A stretch of 15,209 nucleotides of DNA from JAZOTK01 sp045534775 (GTDB taxonomy: Bacteria; Bacillota; Clostridia; RUG12999): positions 1 to 15,209 of the forward strand of contig JAZSKI010000005.1 in NCBI GenBank assembly GCA_045534775.1, read 5' to 3'. The translations under genes and the position numbers were made by a program. The notes below the pieces were generated by a model that worked only from the letters and a program-made list of their open reading frames with translations, was not told the origin of the DNA and made no database searches. Below, one piece after another: positions 1 through 7,216 of the stretch (position 1 is its first letter; every line of letters begins with the position of its first letter).

Positions 1-4
1 AATA

Positions 5-37
5 AAAATTGACCGTCGGTTTTCGGCGGTCAATTTT
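5..37. terminator. Bidirectional terminator-like hairpin
   Basis: A 14-bp stem (positions 5-18 against 24-37, one T-G wobble) closes a GTTTT loop. The arms end in A-rich and T-rich runs, so it could stop transcription on either strand. Together with the hairpin at 54-98 it would end the minus-strand transcript carrying the HAD phosphatase. It could equally serve a gene beyond the left edge, which is not visible. Confidence 0.55.
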
Positions 38-53
38 ATTTGCAATACAAAAA

Positions 54-98
54 CAAATTCCCCGCAGGCGATGCCCGCATCGTCCTGCGGAAAATTTG
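54..98 (-). terminator. Terminator-like hairpin after the HAD phosphatase gene
   Basis: CCGCAGG-CGATG (62-73) pairs with CATCG-T-CCTGCGG (78-90) around a CCCG loop, with one bulged T. Outer arms CAAATT and AATTTG extend the stem across a small internal loop. On the minus strand it is followed by a T-rich tract. It lies about 30 bases after the stop codon of the gene ending at 130, where a factor-independent terminator is expected. Confidence 0.55.
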
Positions 99-129
99 CT
101 TGTTAAAATTTCTCAAAATATTTTGTATG

Positions 130-765
130 TTATAATATGTCCTTCAGCTGTAGTGCGGTCTCTGCCGTAGCATCGGCTTTTTTAAGCTCCTCCATCTCAC
201 CGAAGCCGTAAAGGACTCCTACGGCGGTGACTCCTGCTTTTTTTGCTCCTTCTATATCAAACCTCGTATCTCCGACCATTACGGTTTCCGATTTATCGAG
301 ACCGAATTTGTTTATAATATCCTCAATCAGCATATCCTTTTCCGTCTCAGCTTCTTCAAAGCTTACGCCGCGGACGAAGGTGAAATAGTCGCTGATTTTC
401 AGGAAATCCAGCACCGTTTCCGCAAATTTCTGCGGTTTGCTGGTAGCTATATACATCTTTCCGCCCCCGCTTTTAATATAGCTAAGCAGTTCTTTCTCAC
501 CTTCAAAAAGACTGTTTTCATATACCCCTTTTTCAGTATAGTATTCACGGAAAAGCTCCACCGCCCTATCCCCTTCACTGCGGTTCATACCGTAGCTTCC
601 CATAAAGGTATGAATAAGGGGTGGTCCTATGAATTTTTTAAGCTCCTTGCGGGATTTTACTTCTATGCCCATAGCCTCAAGAGCGTATTTTACTGCGTTT
701 GTAATTCCGCAATAGGAATTGGACAGGGTTCCGTCCAGGTCAAATATTATATGCTTATATCTCAT
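130..765 (-). CDS. HAD-superfamily phosphatase, phosphoglycolate-phosphatase-like (Gph/PgmB type)
   Basis: Cytosolic HAD phosphohydrolase of 211 residues, a normal length for the Gph-like subfamily. The four HAD motifs are visible: FDLDGT with nucleophile D9 and acid/base D11, T108/S109 in ATSKP (motif II), K143 (motif III), and D166/D170 in GDTRFD (motif IV). The segment between about residues 15 and 85 forms the helical cap that sets specificity. The substrate cannot be read from sequence; phosphoglycolate, a sugar phosphate or pyrophosphate are all plausible. I chose the ATG at 765 because GGAGG lies 7 to 8 bases upstream; an in-frame ATG at 795 lies inside the preceding gene. The stop of the upstream glycosyltransferase is only 4 bases away and the ribosome binding site lies in its last Gly-Gly codons, so translation is probably coupled. 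Family call is firm, substrate is not. Confidence 0.88.
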   Translation of the reverse strand: MRYKHIIFDLDGTLSNSYCGITNAVKYALEAMGIEVKSRKELKKFIGPPLIHTFMGSYGMNRSEGDRAVELFREYYTEKGVYENSLFEGEKELLSYIKSGGGKMYIATSKPQKFAETVLDFLKISDYFTFVRGVSFEEAETEKDMLIEDIINKFGLDKSETVMVGDTRFDIEGAKKAGVTAVGVLYGFGEMEELKKADATAETALQLKDIL

Positions 766-769
766 TTTT

Positions 770-3703
770 TCATCCTCCGAAATACCACGTATCAAACCAC
801 ATCAACGCATTTTTCATATATTCCTTTGGCACCTCAAAGCCTGATATGGCAGGATAAAACATTATAAACAGTCCCACCACCGCTACGGCGAACGTCACTG
901 CCGCCATCTTGAAATATGACGGGTTCATAAGCTTTTTCAATTCTCTTGCCACATATACCGTTATCAGTATTATAAAGGGCAGGGCTGTGAAATAGTGGTA
1001 AATAAAAACTACCCTTTTAACACCTACCCACGGCAGATACTGCGACAGATATCCGATAAAAATCAGCATCGGCAGATAAAGTGCTTCCTTGCGTTTCCCT
1101 GCGGCAAAGACTATCATCGCCGCCGTAGCCGCCAGAGAACCCCACCAAATTGCAGGATTTCCAAAGGCCGAAATGCTCGATACCATGCCTTCCTTTGTGC
1201 CTTCACCCACAAAATACCAAACGGGCATTTTCATAACAGGCCATTCGTACCACATAGATTTAAAGAAATGGTCATCTTTAAGCTCTGAATGGTAGCTGAA
1301 CATATTTTTCTGAATTTCAAAAATATCGAAAATATCTCTCGGACCCGTTTCCACAAAGGCGTAGGGCAAATAGGATACCCAATAAATCAGTATGGGAATT
1401 ATCACAAAAAACAGCACGCAGGCTCCCATCAGCTTCGCCGCCGAAGAAAACGGTGACCGTTTTCTTTCAAGCAATAGCTTTATAAAGAATATCAGAGCAA
1501 GACCCACTCCGCCGTAGAGACAGGTCCATTTTGAGGCTACGCCCAGTCCGAAGAAAATTCCGCACCACATGAGGTATTTCAAGGCTTTGCTCATATTTTC
1601 CGTATAATCGGTTTTGAAAAACTTGAACATATGCAGATACATAAGCATAATGAAAAATACTGCGTAGGTATCTATGGTCGCTATTCTTGTCTGCGTGAAA
1701 TGCATAAAATCAAACATCATCAAAAACGCCGCCGCAATCCCCCATTTTTCGTTGTCAAACAGCTCTCTCGCCAAAAGATACATAAGGGGAATAATGATAA
1801 TCCCGAGAAAAATACCTGTAGATCTCCAGCCAAAGGGATTCATACCGAAAAGCGTAATTCCAAGCGACATTATGAGCTTTCCGAGAGGCGGATGCGTCCA
1901 CTCATAAGCTTCTATGCCGTGGGTATATTCAAAGGCTGTCCTCGCGTGATATATCTCATCAAAATACGTTCCGTTTTTATAGGTAACGCGGTTTGTTGCC
2001 GAGCTTTGTTCGTCCTTCAGCTCTTTAAAATCCGCCGTATAATCCAGCCTTGCTCCGCTATGGTCAAAAAGGGCTATTTCTTTTATCTCCATATCGCTGT
2101 TTGCTCTCAGGGAAATATATTCGCCCCGTAAATCCGTTTCCGTAACCTGCCAGGCGAAAACCTCAAGGTTTTCCGTTTCAATCTCTTCGGAGTAATTAAC
2201 TCCGTCCTTTGAGGCTCTTATTGTAAGCCCTTTATCTGCAGGCTTTATACCGTTGAACACCGATACCTGCGCGACCTCACTCTCACCGTTTATTTTCAGA
2301 ATTATCTCCTGATTTTTATTAACCGTAACACCCCTTTGCGGAGTCGTACATTCGCCCGAATTTATAAAGGCTGTAATTCCGTAAAAAATGCACATACACA
2401 GAATTATAAGATTGCTTTTACTGAGGTTTTTTACGGGATTTTTCAGCAAATCCGCCGCCATTACAAGGAAGGCCGCTACCGATAATGCCGAGAGGATTTT
2501 AAAGCCTATGGCCGTTTCACTTATCCAGGGATAACCCGTTGTCATATCAAGGCTGAGAACCCACGCCGATGCCTCATAGACCACAAAGGTAAATATTACA
2601 TAAAGCACCACCGTCAGCTTTTTCCCGTTTAACACATAGCTTACGAGAAAAAAAGCAAAAACGGGATAAAAGTATCTTTCGTGCATCTTAGCCGAGAGAA
2701 CATACATCCCTGCCATCAGAAACGCCGCCGTATCAAAAACATTTTCTCTCTTTTTGCCGCCGAAATATACAGCGGCCGACAGGGCGGTTATCAGCAAAAT
2801 AAAAATCGTAGACCAGGCGGCAAAGGTAAGACCCATAAACCCGCCGTCCATACCGATACCGTTACCTCCTGCAAGTCCGAACAGGTTAGGTGCGTTAAGG
2901 GTTGCCAGCTTATAAGATGACAGTGTTGAAGTATAAAGGTCAAAAATCCAGAGAGGATTAAGGTTTTTTGAAAAGGGCATCGCCGCCGCAAAAAAGACCG
3001 CTACGCCGCATACCGTCGCCAAAAGGGATTCTCTTATACCTTTTTTCCCTTCATCTCTCACCATTTCGATAATATTAAATAAATATACAGGGAAAACAAT
3101 TACTGCCTGGGGTTTTATCAGAAGTGCCGCCGCGTACAGCATCGCCGACAGGTTATATTTTTTTCGAGTCAGGGTCATAAGAGCCAAAAGTATCGCCAGG
3201 GTGAATACGCTATCTACCTGACCCCACAGACACGAATCAAACCACACCATAGGATTGAAAATAAAGCCCACTCCCGCCACAAAGCCTGTTTTATTTTTCT
3301 CCCCTGCAAATTTATAAATAGCCACACCGCATAAAATATCACAAATCACGGATGGTAATTTAACCAGCACATAGTACGGAGGAGAGTTAAAACCCATATT
3401 AAACACATTTCTGACAGCTCCGATAATATAAAGCAGATACAAATATCCCGGCGGATAGTCCACAAAGCCGCCCGAGGTATAAAAATCGCCAAAGCCGTCT
3501 TTAAACAGTCGCTCCGACCAGCTTATAAAGCAGGACATATCCGTACCGTAGCCGCGGATGCTCGCCGCCGATATGAGCCTTATCACAAGCCCTGCAGCCG
3601 CAAGAATATATAAATATTTATCTCGCTTATCTTTTATAAATCGGGGGAATATTCCGCCCGAGACAAGCATTATAATTCCTGCCAATGTCAAACCTGCAAG
3701 CAT
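770..3703 (-). CDS. Double GT-C glycosyltransferase: N-terminal GT-C unit, discoidin-like domain, C-terminal protein O-mannosyltransferase (PMT) unit
   Basis: A 977-residue polytopic membrane protein. Residues 1-450 form a multi-span GT-C unit: D55 in GYGTDMSCF is the expected acidic residue of the first outside loop, followed by YPPGYLYLLY (83-92), NPMVWFDS and WGQVDS (150-165), IKPQA (196-200) and MHERYFYP (340-347). Residues about 455-560 are soluble and resemble a discoidin/F5-8C-type sugar-binding fold (SKDGVNYSEE, later EYISLRANS). Residues 570-977 match the PMT family (GT39): YFDEIYHARTAFEY with D582/E583, EWTHPPLGKL, and RIATIDTY with D677. PMT enzymes move a sugar from a polyprenyl-phosphate donor to exported Ser/Thr residues. 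The N-terminal unit may act on the same or another lipid-linked sugar (inference). AAGGAGG lies just upstream of the ATG at 3703. A terminator hairpin separates the gene from prs; the HAD gene follows 4 bases after its stop. Confidence 0.85.
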   Translation of the reverse strand: MLAGLTLAGIIMLVSGGIFPRFIKDKRDKYLYILAAAGLVIRLISAASIRGYGTDMSCFISWSERLFKDGFGDFYTSGGFVDYPPGYLYLLYIIGAVRNVFNMGFNSPPYYVLVKLPSVICDILCGVAIYKFAGEKNKTGFVAGVGFIFNPMVWFDSCLWGQVDSVFTLAILLALMTLTRKKYNLSAMLYAAALLIKPQAVIVFPVYLFNIIEMVRDEGKKGIRESLLATVCGVAVFFAAAMPFSKNLNPLWIFDLYTSTLSSYKLATLNAPNLFGLAGGNGIGMDGGFMGLTFAAWSTIFILLITALSAAVYFGGKKRENVFDTAAFLMAGMYVLSAKMHERYFYPVFAFFLVSYVLNGKKLTVVLYVIFTFVVYEASAWVLSLDMTTGYPWISETAIGFKILSALSVAAFLVMAADLLKNPVKNLSKSNLIILCMCIFYGITAFINSGECTTPQRGVTVNKNQEIILKINGESEVAQVSVFNGIKPADKGLTIRASKDGVNYSEEIETENLEVFAWQVTETDLRGEYISLRANSDMEIKEIALFDHSGARLDYTADFKELKDEQSSATNRVTYKNGTYFDEIYHARTAFEYTHGIEAYEWTHPPLGKLIMSLGITLFGMNPFGWRSTGIFLGIIIIPLMYLLARELFDNEKWGIAAAFLMMFDFMHFTQTRIATIDTYAVFFIMLMYLHMFKFFKTDYTENMSKALKYLMWCGIFFGLGVASKWTCLYGGVGLALIFFIKLLLERKRSPFSSAAKLMGACVLFFVIIPILIYWVSYLPYAFVETGPRDIFDIFEIQKNMFSYHSELKDDHFFKSMWYEWPVMKMPVWYFVGEGTKEGMVSSISAFGNPAIWWGSLAATAAMIVFAAGKRKEALYLPMLIFIGYLSQYLPWVGVKRVVFIYHYFTALPFIILITVYVARELKKLMNPSYFKMAAVTFAVAVVGLFIMFYPAISGFEVPKEYMKNALMWFDTWYFGG

Positions 3704-3725
3704 GGTTTTCCTCCTTAAAAATCAA

Positions 3726-3748
3726 GTGCAAGAGAGAATCTCTTGCAC
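3726..3748 (-). terminator. Terminator/attenuator between prs and the GT-C gene
   Basis: A perfect 10-bp inverted repeat (3726-3735 against 3739-3748) with a GAA loop, followed on the minus strand by TTGATTTTT. It lies 12 bases past the prs stop, and its T-tract runs straight into the AAGGAGG ribosome binding site of the next gene. It should end most prs transcripts. Because I see no separate promoter in the 57-base gap, read-through may feed the downstream pair. Confidence 0.75.
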
Positions 3749-3760
3749 AATAATTATGTA

Positions 3761-4747
3761 TTATTCGGGTTTTGCCTTTCCATCAGGCTCAATATACAAG
3801 GGGCTTACGGAAATATCCTCGTAAATTCTTGTAATAGCCTCTGCACAAATTGGAGCTACCGATAATGTTCTGATATTATCAAGCATTTTTTCCTTTTTAA
3901 GAGGTACGGTATCCAGAACTACAAGCTCTTTAATAGCAGATTCTTTAATTCTTTCAATAGCCGGACCTGAAAGGATTGCGTGTGTACAGCAAGCGTACAC
4001 CTCTTTTGCTCCTTTTGCTTTAAGTGCATTTGCTCCTACCGTAATTGTACCTGCCGTATCTATCATATCATCTACCATGATACAATATTTACCTTCAATA
4101 TCGCCTATTATATTCATAACCTCAGCAACATTAGGTTTAGGACGACGCTTGTCCACAATAGCAAAGGGTACGTTAAGACGCTGAGCAAACTGTCTTGCCC
4201 TGCCAACACTGCCATGGTCAGGAGATACTATAACTACCTCCTCCATTACGTCCTTAAGACTGCGTTTAAAATAATTTGCCAAAAGCGGCAGACCATAGAG
4301 ATGGTCTACAGGGATATTGAAAAATCCCTGAATTTGTGGTGCATGAAGGTCAAGTGTCAACACACGGTCGGCACCTGCCGTTGTGATTAAATCAGCCACT
4401 AACTTGGCAGATATAGGATCACGCGCTTTTGCTTTCCTGTCCTGTCGTGCGTAACCGAAATACGGGATTACTGCTGTGATACGCGCCGCCGATGCTCTCT
4501 TGAACGCATCTATCATTATTAGCAGTTCCATAATATTATCGTTTACGGGATTGCATGTAGACTGAAGCACAAAGACCTCTGAGCCTCTCACTGTTTCGTT
4601 AATGTTTACAAAAACCTCACCGTCACTAAAAGTCTTTACCTCGGAGTTTCCCAATGGAATCTGCAGTTTCGCCGCAATGTCCTTAGCAAGCTTTTTGTGT
4701 GAATTCCCCGCAAAAATTTTAATATTTTTTCCGTGGGTGGCTATCAT
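3761..4747 (-). CDS. prs: Ribose-phosphate pyrophosphokinase (PRPP synthetase)
   Basis: Cytosolic enzyme that transfers pyrophosphate from ATP to ribose-5-phosphate, giving PRPP for purine, pyrimidine, NAD, histidine and tryptophan synthesis. The class I signature features are present: KTFSDGE (38-44), the flexible loop YARQDRKAKA (99-108), the DLHAPQIQGFF metal/ATP segment with H135 (132-143), SPDHGSVGRAR (175-185), and the PRPP-binding loop VDDMIDTAGT (225-234). Class I enzymes usually read DTGGT or DTAGT here. Length 328 is slightly above the usual 315-320 because of short extensions at both ends. The ATG at 4747 is preceded by GGGAG. The gene follows glmU, the order known from Bacillus subtilis (gcaD-prs), but has its own strong promoter in the 73-base gap and a terminator just after its stop. 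Confidence 0.97.
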   Translation of the reverse strand: MIATHGKNIKIFAGNSHKKLAKDIAAKLQIPLGNSEVKTFSDGEVFVNINETVRGSEVFVLQSTCNPVNDNIMELLIMIDAFKRASAARITAVIPYFGYARQDRKAKARDPISAKLVADLITTAGADRVLTLDLHAPQIQGFFNIPVDHLYGLPLLANYFKRSLKDVMEEVVIVSPDHGSVGRARQFAQRLNVPFAIVDKRRPKPNVAEVMNIIGDIEGKYCIMVDDMIDTAGTITVGANALKAKGAKEVYACCTHAILSGPAIERIKESAIKELVVLDTVPLKKEKMLDNIRTLSVAPICAEAITRIYEDISVSPLYIEPDGKAKPE

Positions 4748-4780
4748 TTAGATCACTCCCTTAAATGTAATACATATATA

Positions 4781-4809
4781 ATTATACAATTTTTTCCTTT
4801 ATAAGTCAA
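4781..4809 (-). promoter_or_regulatory. Sigma-A-type promoter of prs
   Basis: Reading the minus strand, TTGACT (4804-4809) and a perfect TATAAT (4781-4786) are separated by exactly 17 bases. Transcription would start near 4774, giving a leader of roughly 27 bases before the prs ATG. The -35 box sits just past the glmU stop codon, so prs can be expressed independently of glmU. Confidence 0.8.
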
Positions 4810-4820
4810 TGTATAATTTA

Positions 4821-6179
4821 TCAAAATTCTTTTGTCAAAACCCAGTTTTCTTTGTTAATCTGTCTGTTTCTTGCAACTGCCAAAGAATTTTCAGGTACGT
4901 TTTCCGTAATAGTCGACCCTGCCGCTGTGTAAGCACCGTCACCAAGCACTACAGGTGCTACCAGGTTTGTATTACAACCGATAAAGCAATTATTACCTAT
5001 TACCGTACGGTGTTTTTTCTTGCTGTCGTAGTTAACAGTTACTGTTCCGCAACCGAAATTAACCTTTTCGCCTACATCGCTGTCGCCTACATAGGTCAGA
5101 TGAGAAATCTTTGTACCTGTGCCTATGTTGGAGTTTTTAAGCTCAACAAAATCTCCCACCTTCACGTTATCGCTGACCTTGCAGTTCGGTCTGATATAAG
5201 CGAAGGGTCCTATATGCACGTTGTTACCTATTTCAGAATCACAAATCACCGAGTTTAAAATATCACAGCCGTCACCTATTTCGGCATCAGTGATATTACT
5301 TGCCGTAATTGTGCAATTCTCGCCTATGGTAACATCTCCACGAATAATACAACCGGGATAAAGCACCGTTTCCCTGCCGATTTTTACGTTTCCACCCAGG
5401 TAGGTGTTATCCGGGTCTATAATGGTAACACCCTCTGCCTGATGTTTTCTGCACAGTCTTTTTTGCATAATCTCCTGTGCCTGTGCCAACTGAATTCTGT
5501 CGTTAATACCCATAATTTCTTCGGGATTTTCAAGTGCATAAGCACCTACGTTATATCCGTTTTTAAGTAATATCTCTATAGTATCAGTCAGATAGTATTC
5601 ACCCTGTGCATTTTCAGTTTTAATATCAGCGAGAGCCGCACGAAGCAGACCCGCATCAAAGCAGTAAAGTCCCGAATTTACTTCGGTTACCAGTCTCTGA
5701 ACCGCTGTGGCATCCTTTTCCTCTACAATGGATTTTACGTTACCCTCTTCGTCACGGATTATTCTGCCGTAACCGTAAGGATTATCTAAAATAGCCGTAA
5801 TTACCGTTGCGGAAAGTCTGTTGGCGTTATGGTACTCCATAGCCGCTTTTAAGGTTTCCGCCGTAATAAGGGGTGCATCGCCCGACAGGACAATTACGCA
5901 ACCGTCATCGCTGATTTCGGGCATAGCGCACATAACCGCGTGACCTGTTCCAAGCTGTTTATCCTGAAGTGCATATTTCTTATCGGCGCCCAGACATTCC
6001 TTAACCTGTTCTGCCTTATGACCCACTACGGTAACTATATTGTCCATACCCGCTTCCTTTGTTGCGGAATATACCCATTTAATCAGGGGTTTAAAGCACA
6101 CCTCGTGTACCACCTTTGATTTAGAAGATTTCATTCTTGTACCGGCACCTGCCGCAAGAATTATTGCTGAATTCTGCAT
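4821..6179 (-). CDS. glmU: Bifunctional UDP-N-acetylglucosamine pyrophosphorylase / glucosamine-1-phosphate N-acetyltransferase
   Basis: Cytosolic two-domain enzyme making UDP-GlcNAc, the precursor of peptidoglycan and teichoic acids. The C-terminal domain acetylates glucosamine-1-phosphate with acetyl-CoA and the N-terminal domain then couples the product to UTP. The N-terminal nucleotidyltransferase domain (1-230) shows LAAGAGTRM (8-16) with K22, QLGTGHA (75-81), metal-binding D101 in LSGDAPL, and N225 near its end. After a linker helix, residues 250-440 form a left-handed beta-helix of hexapeptide repeats (IGRETV, IGENCT, IGNNVHIG). The acetyltransferase site is seen in RPNC, H360 in SHLTYVGD (the expected general base) and NYD (383-385). 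Length 452 is normal. The ATG at 6179 follows AGGAGG by 7 bases. It heads a monocistronic or glmU-prs unit with its own promoter. Confidence 0.97.
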   Translation of the reverse strand: MQNSAIILAAGAGTRMKSSKSKVVHEVCFKPLIKWVYSATKEAGMDNIVTVVGHKAEQVKECLGADKKYALQDKQLGTGHAVMCAMPEISDDGCVIVLSGDAPLITAETLKAAMEYHNANRLSATVITAILDNPYGYGRIIRDEEGNVKSIVEEKDATAVQRLVTEVNSGLYCFDAGLLRAALADIKTENAQGEYYLTDTIEILLKNGYNVGAYALENPEEIMGINDRIQLAQAQEIMQKRLCRKHQAEGVTIIDPDNTYLGGNVKIGRETVLYPGCIIRGDVTIGENCTITASNITDAEIGDGCDILNSVICDSEIGNNVHIGPFAYIRPNCKVSDNVKVGDFVELKNSNIGTGTKISHLTYVGDSDVGEKVNFGCGTVTVNYDSKKKHRTVIGNNCFIGCNTNLVAPVVLGDGAYTAAGSTITENVPENSLAVARNRQINKENWVLTKEF

Positions 6180-6210
6180 TTCCTTACCTCCTATTTTTAC
6201 TTCTATTAAT

Positions 6211-6239
6211 ATTATGCCATATTTTTAAAATTTTTTCAA
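6211..6239 (-). promoter_or_regulatory. Sigma-A-type promoter of glmU
   Basis: On the minus strand, TTGAAA (6234-6239) and CATAAT (6211-6216) are 17 bases apart, ending 31 bases before the glmU start codon. Very AT-rich DNA lies immediately upstream (6240-6275), as expected for an UP element. Confidence 0.65.
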
Positions 6240-6240
6240 T

Positions 6241-6290
6241 AGTTATTTAAAAATATTTTTAAAAATATTTTTCAATTTTTCGGAATAACT
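6241..6290. repeat. Tandem 12-bp palindromes inside an inverted repeat, between divergent promoters
   Basis: The 12-base palindrome AAAAATATTTTT occurs twice head to tail (6249-6260 and 6261-6272). It is flanked by a 7-bp inverted repeat, AGTTATT (6241-6247) and AATAACT (6284-6290). The block lies directly upstream of the glmU -35 box and about 35 bases before the -35 box of the divergent hydrolase gene. It could be a UP element, a bent-DNA tract or a protein-binding site; sequence alone does not decide. Confidence 0.6.
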
Positions 6291-6324
6291 TGAATATATT
6301 GCACAAAATGTCTTATTTTTTACA

Positions 6325-6353
6325 TTGAACCCGGGTTTAATCTGTGATAAAAT
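6325..6353 (+). promoter_or_regulatory. Sigma-A-type promoter of the SleB-like hydrolase
   Basis: TTGAAC (6325-6330) and TAAAAT (6348-6353) are 17 bases apart, and a TG one base before the -10 box makes it an extended -10. Transcription would start near 6360, about 30 bases before the ATG at 6390. The spacing to the AAAGGAGG site is normal. Confidence 0.7.
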
Positions 6354-6389
6354 TATTAATATGATTTTGTTGTTAAAGGAGGAAAATCA

Positions 6390-7208
6390 ATGAAACTCAA
6401 AATACTTATTCTTTTACTTATTTTAATTCAAACCTGCGCCTATGCCTATGAAGTTCCCGTTTGTATAAGCGTGAACGGTGAAAACATAAAAACCGAAAAC
6501 TCCTTCCTGGAAAACGGCGTAACCTATGTGCCTCTGCGGTTTGTGAGTAACGCATTAGGTGCTGAGTCCGTAGACTGGAAGCCTGCGGAAAATACCGCGA
6601 CAGTCGCTTTAGACGGTAAAAATATGGAATTTACCATTGGCAAGGACTATGCTGTGGTAGACGGGAAAAGGAAAAAGTTAAACGGTCCCGTAAGGCTTAA
6701 AAATTCGCGGACCTATCTGCCTGTACGGTTTATTGCAGAGGAAAGCGGGTCTGAGGTAATGTGGAATCAGCCCTGCTACCGCGTTGAGATAACTAAGGAA
6801 AATTACAGCGTACCGCAAGACGTCATTGAAGAAAAAAGCTACGATGACGAACATATTTACTGGCTTGCAAAAATTATCAGCAGTGAAAGTGGCGGCGAAA
6901 GTCTGGACGGAAAAATCGCCGTAGGTAATGTGGTATTAAACCGCGTTGAAAACGCGGCATTTCCCAACACCATCTACGGCGTTATCTTTGACCGGAATTA
7001 CGGCGTACAGTTTCAGCCCGTTTTAAACGGAACCATCCACAATCCCCCTACTGGCGAATCCTATCTTGCAGCAAAGCTGTCCTTAGAGGGAGAAAATACC
7101 GCCGGGGAAAGTCTTTATTTCCTGAACCCGCGAAAGGCGGATAATTTCTGGATACCTAACAACAGAGTTTTCTATAAATCCATCGGCAACCACGATTTCT
7201 ATCTCTAA
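6390..7208 (+). CDS. Secreted stalk-domain (copper amine oxidase N-terminal type) SleB/CwlJ-like cell-wall hydrolase
   Basis: A 272-residue exported protein. Residues 1-19 are a signal peptide (MKLK, a run of Leu/Ile, then TCAYA), probably cut near residue 19-20; the Cys at 16 is not in a good lipobox. Residues about 25-135 form a stalk domain of the Cu_amine_oxidN1 family, seen by the repeated TYVPLRFVSNALG (45-57) and TYLPVRFIAEESG (108-120). Residues 152-272 match the SleB/CwlJ hydrolase fold: KIISSESGGE with E166 as likely catalytic acid, IAVGNVVLNRV (176-186), FQPVLNGT, and a C-terminal GNHDFY. SleB proteins are lytic transglycosylases of spore cortex; relatives also act on the vegetative wall. 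A sigma-A-like promoter argues against forespore-only expression. AAAGGAGG precedes the ATG by 7 bases. It ends 8 bases from a convergent permease gene with no terminator between. Confidence 0.9.
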   Translation: MKLKILILLLILIQTCAYAYEVPVCISVNGENIKTENSFLENGVTYVPLRFVSNALGAESVDWKPAENTATVALDGKNMEFTIGKDYAVVDGKRKKLNGPVRLKNSRTYLPVRFIAEESGSEVMWNQPCYRVEITKENYSVPQDVIEEKSYDDEHIYWLAKIISSESGGESLDGKIAVGNVVLNRVENAAFPNTIYGVIFDRNYGVQFQPVLNGTIHNPPTGESYLAAKLSLEGENTAGESLYFLNPRKADNFWIPNNRVFYKSIGNHDFYL

Positions 7209-7216
7209 GCACCGGG

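Noticed and set aside
1631..2131. 166-residue plus-strand frame
   Set aside because: It is antisense to the conserved PMT part of the GT-C protein, with no plausible ribosome binding site and basic low-information composition.
3704..3760. Separate promoter for the GT-C gene
   Set aside because: Possible -10-like ATAATT sequences exist, but no -35 partner at 16-18 bases; the hairpin occupies most of the gap.
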